Assembly (NCBI GenBank): GCA_051744925.1
Contig: JBNJDM010000078.1
Span: 1-9,913, forward strand
DNA: 9,913 bases
Direction: 5' to 3'
DNA from: JACKCP01 sp051744925
GTDB lineage: Bacteria; Desulfobacterota; Desulfobacteria; Desulfobacterales; JACKCP01
The notes under the pieces are model-generated. The model saw nothing but the letters and a program-made list of their open reading frames with translations. It was not told where the DNA came from and did not search any database. Below, one piece after another: positions 1-6,270 of this stretch; position 1 is the first letter of the stretch; each line of letters starts with the position of its first letter. The translations under genes and the position numbers were made by a program.

Positions 1-1
1 T

Positions 2-373
2 GAAGAAAAAGCTGAGTTAAAGCCCGAGCCTGCAGAACAGATTGAAATACCCGAAGATACTCCTTATTACAGAAATCCTGATGTTTTAAATGATGAAGAC
101 CCGGAAAAATTTGACTTTAAGGCTGAGGAAAAGAATTATTCAGAAACTGAAAAAACAGATATAAAAGAGAGTAAAAACAAAAAAGAAAATATTTTTGAAG
201 GCCAGTCCCCTGAAAAAATAGAAAACGTTTTAAACTCAGGTATGGAATTTGTCGGAGGTCTTGTTGAAATGGCTACAGGTAAAAAAATCGAAAAATCTTC
301 TTCTGAAGATAAAATGATAGAAATGGACAAAGATACAGGAGAGGTTACTATAAAATTCAGGCTGCCTGTTTAA
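2..373 (+). CDS. C-terminal end of an acidic protein of unknown function (5' end outside window)
   Basis: An open frame runs in from the left edge and stops at TAA 371-373, giving the last 123 residues of a longer protein. I do not recognise the family. The first 75 or so visible residues are low-complexity, rich in Glu, Lys, Asp and Pro, and probably disordered. They are followed by a more ordered-looking end with a Gly/Val/Met-rich helix-like stretch (MEFVGGLVEMATGKK) and a short strand-like close (GEVTIKFRLPV). No signal peptide, membrane segment or metal site is visible in this part. It lies upstream of the chaperone operon on the same strand. A 146-bp gap with an inverted repeat separates them, so co-transcription is uncertain. 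The frame is supported by consistent A/T-rich third positions and no internal stop. Confidence 0.75.
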   Translation, partial: EEKAELKPEPAEQIEIPEDTPYYRNPDVLNDEDPEKFDFKAEEKNYSETEKTDIKESKNKKENIFEGQSPEKIENVLNSGMEFVGGLVEMATGKKIEKSSSEDKMIEMDKDTGEVTIKFRLPV

Positions 374-385
374 GCCTTTGGCTTT

Positions 386-403
386 TTAGTTGCTGAACAA
401 AAA
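386..403 (+). repeat. 18-bp dispersed repeat, copy 1
   Basis: Positions 386-403 match 8692-8709 in the same orientation at 17 of 18 bases. The first 13 bases (TTAGTTGCTGAAC) are identical. Both copies lie just outside or between genes. A nine-base part (393-401, CTGAACAAA) occurs again in inverted orientation at 8813-8821. This may be a fragment of a genome-wide intergenic repeat family; with only two or three copies in view, chance in AT-rich DNA is not excluded for the shorter match. Confidence 0.45.
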
Positions 404-428
404 TTTCTGGTTTTCGACCAAATACTAT

Positions 429-469
429 TTACTGATTTTAAAGCTTGAAAATTTATACAAAATCAGTAA
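429..469. promoter_or_regulatory. 11-bp perfect inverted repeat upstream of the chaperone operon, next to a possible -35 box
   Basis: TTACTGATTTT (429-439) and AAAATCAGTAA (459-469) are perfect reverse complements separated by 19 bases. As RNA this could form an 11-bp stem, but neither strand has a good U-run directly after it, so it is not a convincing intrinsic terminator. As DNA it could be an operator. Immediately after it is TTGACT (471-476), a good -35 match. The sequence 16-18 bases further on (around 493-500, CAATCTT) is a poor -10, so the promoter remains tentative. The repeat lies 50 bp before the first gene of the chaperone operon, a sensible place for control of that operon. Confidence 0.35.
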
Positions 470-519
470 GTTGACTTTAAATTTTAATACAAACAATCTT
501 TAAAAAATAAAAAGATACA

Positions 520-3183
520 ATGGCTAAAAAAAAGAAAAACAGAAAAAAGAATAACAATACCCAAAAGACTGCAGCCCCTGAGGAACTAATATCCGAAGGC
601 AAAAGCATACTTAATTCAGGCAAAGCAAAAGAAGCAGTCAAATTGCTTAAAGATGCTCTCAAAAAAGACCCTCAGTCCCGTGAAGCAAGGGAAGGTCTTA
701 TTGAAGCCTACCTTTTAAGAATGCAGGAGCTTTCCAATAAAAATATGACCGGCGAAAGCAAAATTATTCTTAAAAATATAGAATCTAATATTGATGATTT
801 AAGCCTTTTTTCAGACTATATTTCAGGCAAAATCATATTAAATTTTCCTTTTGAAAAAAGTGTGGATTTTTACACAGAATATATTAAAAAAAATGGTTTT
901 AATCCTGCATTCGAAAAAATAATTGCTTCAAAAATGCTGGAAGATTATGACCTCAAAAGCATAGAAAAACTCCCGCCTGAATCAGCACTTCATAAAAATT
1001 TTGATGATGTTTCAGCTGCAGTTGAATATATGGATAAAGGGCAATGGGATAAAGCTTTGGCCCGACTTGGCTCTGTGGGAAGAAAATCTCCGTATTCAGA
1101 TATTAAAATGTTTTGCAAAGGTATTTACTGCCATCTGAATCAGGATGAAAAAGGAAAGAAAAAAGCCTTTTCCATGATATCTGAAAACTTTTTATTTAAA
1201 GATCCCGAAATCCTTCTGGAGACAAACGAAAATTCAGGGAATGAAAAGCTTAAAAAACATACTGAAGAGCTCATAAAAAAAATTTATCATTATAAATTAC
1301 CCGATATTGAAAACAACGTTAATTATATTGCAAAAATAGTTTCCCCTGAAAACCCTTTATCTATAAGGGAAGATATTGCTGAAATAATCTGGATGCATAT
1401 TTTTAGAGAACATGAACCCCCTTTGGATATCGACAAACGAATTTTCAAATTATATTCAAAAATATTTTCACCTGAAAAAACAAATTCAAAACTCCATAAA
1501 ATGTTTCTTTTTTTCACTGATTTTCCGGTCGCTTCAGCAAACATTTTTATCAAACTTCTTCATACAGAATTTGAAAAAACAGAAGTAAGGGAAAAAGCTG
1601 AATCTGAAGTTTACTGCTTCCTTGCCCAAAGAATACAAAAGGAGACATACCTTGTTGATGACGATGATGATATTTTTGAGCTTATGGGTAAAGAATATGT
1701 TTCAGCTAAAGATCTGATACTTGATCTTGTTGAAAAATCTGTTCAGAAAAACAGGTTTAATAAAAAAGCCTATCATATAGCAGGTGAGTTTCTTTCATCA
1801 TGTGAAAATAAACAAATAAAAAAAATTGAATCTTTAATGGAAAAATTTTTAGAAGCTTTTCCTGAAGATACATATCCTATGGGTATTCTTTCAGATATTT
1901 ATATGAAGAGAAATGCATTTAAAAAAGCTGAAAAAATTCTTAAAAAAGCCTTTATATCTGCGCCTCACGATAAAACTATACAAAGAAAATATGCTGCTTC
2001 AGCTTTAAAATCGGTTTTAAGAAATATTAAAGACTTAAATGAAAATCCTGCATACAAAACCTTTGAAAAATTATTTTCTGAATTAAAAGATCCTGAAATT
2101 ATTGCCTGCCTTATTCCATGGAAAATAATTACTCACAATGTTTTTAAAAAAGATTTCGACTTTAACAAAGAGCTTGAATATTTTGATTATAAAAACAGGC
2201 TCAGAATTATTGGGCTTTATTTTGCAACAAAGCATAACAGTAAAAGTCCGGCCAAAGCCTCAAAAGTTTTAAAAAAAGAGAAAAAAGACACAGAAAAGCT
2301 AAGTTCTTCAGAAATTCTTTATATTCTTGAAGATATACCCGAAGAATTTGCCTTTGCATATAATTATGAAGAATTGCTTAAAACTTTTTCTTTCAACAGA
2401 TTTACTCTTTTAAAAGGTCTTAGTGATTCTGATTTTATAAAAATAACAGAAAAACTTATAAATCATAATTATCTTACAAATCTTTTATCTCAGCTGAAAA
2501 ACAGAGTAAAAAGTGCAAAAGAACCTTTTAAAACAAAATTAAAATTTTATCTGGAAATTACAAAACTATTTAAAGGAGAAACAAAACCTCCGGGTAAACT
2601 ATATGAAATAGTTAAATCTGCAGGCCCTCCTAACCTTGCTAAAAATCTGACAAAAACAGCAAACAGACTTGCTGACAGCCCTTCCTGCCCTGATTCTGAC
2701 TGTGGGTATTTTCTGGAATTCTTTGATTTGGAAGAAAAGTACATTTTTCCTGAATACCCGGACGATCCGGATGGCTTTGATGACGACTTTACAAAAAACG
2801 TTATTAAAGATTTAGTAAAATCGATGCCTGATATAGAAGGTGTTGAGATGGAAGAAGAGCTTATTGATGAGCTTATTTCAGAATTTGAGGATAAGAGAAA
2901 AGCTTTAGAAGAACCTTTAAAAGAACCTGAAGAAATCTCTCCTCCTGATGATATTGCACTTCTAAAACAGTATATAGATGAAATTGTTGCTGATAAAAAT
3001 GAAAAATCACAAAAAGATTTTGTCTCTCTTCTGGAAGAAATTCTTCCTAAAAAAGAAAAATCTGTTCTTTATTTTAAAAATGAATTTTTTGATTCTGATA
3101 AAATAAAAAGGGTTGGAGGAATTCTTAAGCCTGAAATAAGAAGAAAACTTTCCTGGCAAGGCAAAGTTTTTATATACAGCTGA
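520..3183 (+). CDS. Large TPR-repeat protein, first gene of the Hsp70 operon
   Basis: An 887-residue, probably cytosolic protein with no signal peptide or membrane segment. It begins with a very basic tail (residues 2-12, mostly Lys/Arg/Asn). A TPR-like helical pair follows at about 21-68 (EGKSILNSGKAKEAVKLLKD, then DPQSREAREG). A second TPR-like region is near 168-220 and a clear TPR near 440-495 (LSDIYMKRNAFKKAEKILKK). Most of the remainder is predicted helical and resembles degenerate solenoid repeats. Residues about 745-760 and 770-830 are strongly acidic (PDDPDGFDDDF). TPR solenoids bind peptides or partner proteins; here the partner is plausibly the Hsp70 encoded downstream or a client, which is inference from the operon. 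The J-like gene follows after 22 bp. Start: ATG 520 opens the basic N-terminus, with no strong Shine-Dalgarno before it. I cannot assign it to a named family beyond TPR. Confidence 0.85.
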   Translation: MAKKKKNRKKNNNTQKTAAPEELISEGKSILNSGKAKEAVKLLKDALKKDPQSREAREGLIEAYLLRMQELSNKNMTGESKIILKNIESNIDDLSLFSDYISGKIILNFPFEKSVDFYTEYIKKNGFNPAFEKIIASKMLEDYDLKSIEKLPPESALHKNFDDVSAAVEYMDKGQWDKALARLGSVGRKSPYSDIKMFCKGIYCHLNQDEKGKKKAFSMISENFLFKDPEILLETNENSGNEKLKKHTEELIKKIYHYKLPDIENNVNYIAKIVSPENPLSIREDIAEIIWMHIFREHEPPLDIDKRIFKLYSKIFSPEKTNSKLHKMFLFFTDFPVASANIFIKLLHTEFEKTEVREKAESEVYCFLAQRIQKETYLVDDDDDIFELMGKEYVSAKDLILDLVEKSVQKNRFNKKAYHIAGEFLSSCENKQIKKIESLMEKFLEAFPEDTYPMGILSDIYMKRNAFKKAEKILKKAFISAPHDKTIQRKYAASALKSVLRNIKDLNENPAYKTFEKLFSELKDPEIIACLIPWKIITHNVFKKDFDFNKELEYFDYKNRLRIIGLYFATKHNSKSPAKASKVLKKEKKDTEKLSSSEILYILEDIPEEFAFAYNYEELLKTFSFNRFTLLKGLSDSDFIKITEKLINHNYLTNLLSQLKNRVKSAKEPFKTKLKFYLEITKLFKGETKPPGKLYEIVKSAGPPNLAKNLTKTANRLADSPSCPDSDCGYFLEFFDLEEKYIFPEYPDDPDGFDDDFTKNVIKDLVKSMPDIEGVEMEEELIDELISEFEDKRKALEEPLKEPEEISPPDDIALLKQYIDEIVADKNEKSQKDFVSLLEEILPKKEKSVLYFKNEFFDSDKIKRVGGILKPEIRRKLSWQGKVFIYS

Positions 3184-3205
3184 AAAAAATAAGGTTTATA
3201 AAATA

Positions 3206-3523
3206 ATGCTTAAAAACTACATAACACTCGGACTGCCGGAAAACGCAGATGATGATATGATAAGACAAAGATATCTTTTTCTTATTCAAAAATATACACC
3301 TGAAAAATATCCTGAAATTTTTAATAAACTTACAAAAGCTTATGAAGCTTTAAATACTGAAGAAAAAAGAATCTCAGATAAACTTTTTGGTGTTTATAAT
3401 TCTCACTTAAACTTTGAGGATGAAATATATGCCCTTGTTTATGGAAAAAATTATTATTCTGAAAATAAAATTTTATTAAAAGACCTGGTTAAAAAAGCAA
3501 AAAAAGGAGTTAACCATTTTTAA
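3206..3523 (+). CDS. Small J-domain-like protein with a non-canonical TPE in place of HPD
   Basis: A 105-residue protein. Residues 4-52 follow the J-domain layout: YITLGLPENADDDMIRQRY (helices I/II), then QKYTPEKYPE, then FNKLTKAYEALNTEEKR (helix III). In J proteins the loop between helices II and III carries His-Pro-Asp, needed to stimulate Hsp70 ATPase. Here the same place reads Thr31-Pro32-Glu33 (3296-3304). The rest (55-105) is a short tail with a basic end and no Gly/Phe or zinc region. The gene sits between the TPR gene and grpE, with Hsp70 two genes on, so it is surely part of that chaperone set. It may be an inactive, regulatory J-like protein (compare mitochondrial Pam16) or a J domain that works without HPD. 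Start ATG 3206 is preceded by a weak AAGG at 3191-3194. Its last eight bases overlap the proposed grpE start. Confidence 0.85.
   Translation: MLKNYITLGLPENADDDMIRQRYLFLIQKYTPEKYPEIFNKLTKAYEALNTEEKRISDKLFGVYNSHLNFEDEIYALVYGKNYYSENKILLKDLVKKAKKGVNHF
3504..3509 (+). promoter_or_regulatory. Perfect Shine-Dalgarno that sets the grpE start
   Basis: AAGGAG at 3504-3509 is the strongest ribosome binding site in the operon. The only start-like codon at proper distance in the GrpE frame is ATT at 3516-3518, six bases downstream (spacer TTAACC). No ATG, GTG or TTG in that frame lies between this site and the in-frame ATG at 3672, which itself has no Shine-Dalgarno. The site lies inside the J-like gene, so translation of the two genes is probably coupled. 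Confidence 0.65.
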
Positions 3524-4226
3524 ATCTGTTAAAAATTTATTTAAAAAAAATAAAGATAATAAGTCTGAAAATAAAACCTATGAAGCTGACTGGAAGAATA
3601 AGGCCCTGGAAGATTTTAAGATATGGTTAAATGATCTTCCGGATGATCAAACTCCCGGTCAAAAAGCAGAAATGGTTGAATCTTGTGATCTTTTTACACT
3701 TTTATCTGAATTTTCTTCCTTAAAACAGGAGATAAACAACCAGAACAAAAGACATACAAAAACAATAAAACAGCTTGATTCATTTTTTGAAGGTGCTGAA
3801 AATACAATAAAAGAAATTAATTCTTATAAAAATGAAATTAATAATCTTTATAAACAAGTATCTGAAGACACAGAAGAACGGGTTTTAAAATCTTTTCTTG
3901 ATGTCAGAGATTCTCTTTTAAGGGGCTTAAGTTCTTCTGAAAATATTTTGAAAAAAAATAAATTTTTTATAAAAAAAGATGAGCTTAAAAGTCTTTATTC
4001 AGGATATGAATCTGCACTGCGAAGATTCGACAATGTTTTAAGTCTTTATGACATAAAAGTAATAAAGGCATCCCCGGGAGAAGGCTTTGACCCTCATACA
4101 ATGGAAGCTTATGATACCACAGAAAACAAAGAGAAAAATAAAGGTGAAATAGAATCTGTTGTCTCTTCAGGGTTCAAAAGAAATGACAGAATACTCAGGC
4201 ACTCAAAAGTAGTTGTAAACAGATAA
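3516..4226 (+). CDS. grpE: GrpE-type nucleotide exchange factor for Hsp70, probable ATT start
   Basis: GrpE releases ADP from DnaK-type Hsp70s and acts as a cytosolic dimer. The C-terminal half shows the family signature: a helix ending EERVLKSFLDVRDSLLRGL, then GEGFDPHTMEAY, GEIESVVSSGFKRNDRIL and RHSKVVVN, matching the GrpE beta-domain that contacts the Hsp70 nucleotide-binding domain. A long helix rich in Lys, Glu and Asn (about residues 60-130) fits the GrpE coiled coil. The frame stays open well before the first ATG (3672). The extra 52 codons encode a sensible basic then acidic GrpE-like N-terminus (FKSVKNLFKKNKDN, WKNKALEDFKIW), and AAGGAG at 3504-3509 points to ATT 3516. This gives 236 residues; starting at 3672 would give 184. 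It overlaps the J-like gene by 8 bp and precedes the Hsp70 gene by 11 bp. Family call is firm; start is inference. Confidence 0.88.
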   Translation: MFKSVKNLFKKNKDNKSENKTYEADWKNKALEDFKIWLNDLPDDQTPGQKAEMVESCDLFTLLSEFSSLKQEINNQNKRHTKTIKQLDSFFEGAENTIKEINSYKNEINNLYKQVSEDTEERVLKSFLDVRDSLLRGLSSSENILKKNKFFIKKDELKSLYSGYESALRRFDNVLSLYDIKVIKASPGEGFDPHTMEAYDTTENKEKNKGEIESVVSSGFKRNDRILRHSKVVVNR

Positions 4227-4237
4227 AAAGGTTTAAA

Positions 4238-5968
4238 ATGAAATATACAGCCGGAATAGATTTAGGAACAACCAACTCGGAAATCGCTTTAATAATTGAT
4301 AATCATACAGAAATTATAAAAAATGATGATGACGGTATTTTTCCGTCATGTATCGGTTTTGATACAGAAAATAATTTACTGACAGGCAGACCGGCACTTA
4401 ATCAGGCTCTTTTATATCCGGAAAAAACAATCAGATCAGCCAAAAGATATATGGGTACAGATAAGGTTTTTAAAATTGGAGATAACGAGTTTACACCTGT
4501 TGAAGTCTCTGCGATTATATTACAAGAGTTAAAAAAACGTGCCGAGAAAAAGACCGGCAAAAAAATTGATCAGGCAGTTATAACTGTTCCTGCATATTTT
4601 AAAGACAGCCAGAGACATGCAACAAAAGAAGCAGGAGAAATTGCAGGGTTTAAAGTAAAAAGAATAATAAATGAACCTACTGCAGCTGCTCTTGCATATG
4701 AACAGGATAATGAAAGCAGCAAAAATATTATTGTATATGATCTCGGCGGCGGAACATTTGATGTGTCTGTTGTAAAGATAGAAAAAGGTGTTGTTGAAGT
4801 TTTATCTACTGCAGGAAACAGTTTACTTGGGGGAGACGATTTTGACAAAAGACTTAAGGATCATTTCTGCCAAATAATTAATGAAAAACATAATATCGAT
4901 GTAAGCAAAGATAAAATAGTAAGTTCAAGACTCCTTTATGCAGCTGAACAAGCTAAAAAGACTCTTTCAAAAGAAGCCTTTGTTAATATTGAAGAAGATT
5001 ATATCGCAAAAAAAGACGAAAAAGATATTCATTTTTCACTTGAATTATCAAGGCTCGATTTTGAAAGTATAATAGAAGATTATTTAAGAGAAACTATCTC
5101 CCTTGTTTCAAAGGCTGTTTCTGAATCAGGGCTTCTCATTAAAAATATAGACAGAATAGTTCTTGCAGGAGGATCAACCAGAATACCTGCTGTATCTGAT
5201 TTGCTTGAAGACAAATTTTCAATTACTCCTGATTCAGGAATAGATCCTGACCTTTGTGTTGCAACAGGAGCAGCAATTCAGGCAGGAAGAGAAATGGGTC
5301 TTGACTCCTTAAGTCTTCTTCTCGACATAACTCCTTATTCTTTTGGTACTTCTGCTTTAACTTTTGAAAATATTTTCTCGGCAAAAGAAATATTTGTTCC
5401 TATTATAAAGAAAAATTCCAAGCTCCCTGTTTCAATGACCAAATCTTTTGTTACAATTGCAGATGGCCAGGAAGCTACTGAAATAAGAGTTTATCAGGGG
5501 GAAAATGAAAACCCAGAGGATAATATTTTAATAGGCGATTACTTTTTTGAATTATCAGAACTTCCTGCTCAAAGTATTATCACTATAAAATTTGATCTCG
5601 ATTTAAACGGTATTTTAAAAATTGAAGCAGAAGAAAAAGAAACCGGAAAAAAACTGAAGAAAAGTATAAAAAATGCTTTTCCTGAATCTTCTGAAGAGGT
5701 AATTGAGCTTACATCGGAAAAAATAAACTCTTTAACAGTTACAAATGAAGACGAGGATCATTCTCAACAACAATTTTCAGGTATCCCCCCAGAAATTGAA
5801 ATTACATTAAAAAAAGCTGAAAAGCTCAAAACATACGCTGATGAAGAAGATTCACAGGAAATTGAAGAACTTATAAATAAGATTAAAGACGCTGTTTTTG
5901 AAAATGATATTGAAAAAGCAGAAGAAGCTGCCGAAGAACTTGATGATATTCTTTTTTATTTTGAATAA
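4238..5968 (+). CDS. dnaK: Hsp70 (DnaK-family) chaperone with a shortened C-terminal lid
   Basis: ATP-driven protein-folding chaperone, cytosolic. The nucleotide-binding domain is intact: phosphate loop GIDLGTTNS (6-14), Lys69 in SAKRYMG (equivalent to catalytic K70 of E. coli DnaK), ITVPAYF, NEPTAAALAY, phosphate-2 DLGGGTFD (168-175, with Thr173) and the adenosine motif IVLAGGSTRIP. The hydrophobic linker SLLLDITP (359-366) joins a beta substrate-binding domain (about 367-485; FDLDLNGILKIEA is typical). The protein is 576 residues against 638 in E. coli DnaK. The loss is in the helical lid, of which only an acidic helical bundle (about 514-576) remains, and there is no EEVD-like tail. AAAAAGG at 4225-4231 is six bases before ATG. 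It lies between grpE and a zinc-ribbon gene. Length and context suggest an accessory paralogue rather than the housekeeping DnaK, so the symbol denotes family only. Confidence 0.93.
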   Translation: MKYTAGIDLGTTNSEIALIIDNHTEIIKNDDDGIFPSCIGFDTENNLLTGRPALNQALLYPEKTIRSAKRYMGTDKVFKIGDNEFTPVEVSAIILQELKKRAEKKTGKKIDQAVITVPAYFKDSQRHATKEAGEIAGFKVKRIINEPTAAALAYEQDNESSKNIIVYDLGGGTFDVSVVKIEKGVVEVLSTAGNSLLGGDDFDKRLKDHFCQIINEKHNIDVSKDKIVSSRLLYAAEQAKKTLSKEAFVNIEEDYIAKKDEKDIHFSLELSRLDFESIIEDYLRETISLVSKAVSESGLLIKNIDRIVLAGGSTRIPAVSDLLEDKFSITPDSGIDPDLCVATGAAIQAGREMGLDSLSLLLDITPYSFGTSALTFENIFSAKEIFVPIIKKNSKLPVSMTKSFVTIADGQEATEIRVYQGENENPEDNILIGDYFFELSELPAQSIITIKFDLDLNGILKIEAEEKETGKKLKKSIKNAFPESSEEVIELTSEKINSLTVTNEDEDHSQQQFSGIPPEIEITLKKAEKLKTYADEEDSQEIEELINKIKDAVFENDIEKAEEAAEELDDILFYFE

Positions 5969-5970
5969 AT

Positions 5971-6270
5971 ATGAATAATTTTAAATTAATAAAATGTCCT
6001 TTCTGCAATGCAAAAGGAATAAAAGAAAAGACCTGCAAAAGATGCGGAAATGATCTTTCAAATTTTGCTGAATTACTTAAAAAAGCTGAGTTCCATCTTC
6101 AGCAGGCAGTTTTTTTTGAAAAAAATAAAAATTTTAAAAAAGCTTTATTTCATTCAGGCAGATCTCTCTCACTAAAATTTTCAAATGAAGCTTTAAATAT
6201 TTATAATAAGTCTCTTGTCAAAGAAAAAAGATTTGAGGAGGTTTTACAGCTAAAGTCTCCAGAACCTTAA
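5971..6270 (+). CDS. Small zinc-ribbon protein with TPR-like helices, last gene of the Hsp70 operon
   Basis: A 99-residue protein. Residues 9-25 form a four-cysteine zinc-ribbon pattern (CPFCNAKG, then CKRCG; Cys9, Cys12, Cys22, Cys25). The remainder is helical, with a TPR-like pair at about 36-90 (ELLKKAEFHLQQAVFFEKNK, then FKKALFHSGRSL and ALNIYNKSLVKEKRFEEVL). It starts two bases after the Hsp70 stop codon and has no Shine-Dalgarno of its own, so it is probably translated by coupling to the Hsp70 gene. The tight link suggests a partner or adaptor of this Hsp70; DnaJ also carries zinc sites, but of a different type. I do not recognise a named family. The last 21 bp overlap the 3' end of the convergent sugar dehydrogenase gene. 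Confidence 0.85.
   Translation: MNNFKLIKCPFCNAKGIKEKTCKRCGNDLSNFAELLKKAEFHLQQAVFFEKNKNFKKALFHSGRSLSLKFSNEALNIYNKSLVKEKRFEEVLQLKSPEP

Noticed and set aside
429..469. CIRCE-type HrcA operator upstream of the chaperone operon
   Set aside because: The arms (TTACTGATTTT/AAAATCAGTAA) and the 19-base spacer do not fit the CIRCE consensus beyond the first bases and the spacer is too long.
1323..1553. Minus-strand open frame of 76 codons inside the TPR gene
   Set aside because: Wholly antisense to a well-supported gene, no ribosome site, no recognisable motif; explained by the low G+C codon bias of the sense gene.
3672..4226. ATG 3672 as the true start of grpE
   Set aside because: No Shine-Dalgarno before it, and it would leave a 148-bp hole between J-like gene and grpE that is open in frame and protein-like; the AAGGAG/ATT start fits better, though not proven.
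4570..4848. Minus-strand open frame of 92 codons inside the Hsp70 gene
   Set aside because: It mirrors conserved Hsp70 nucleotide-binding codons and has no features of its own.
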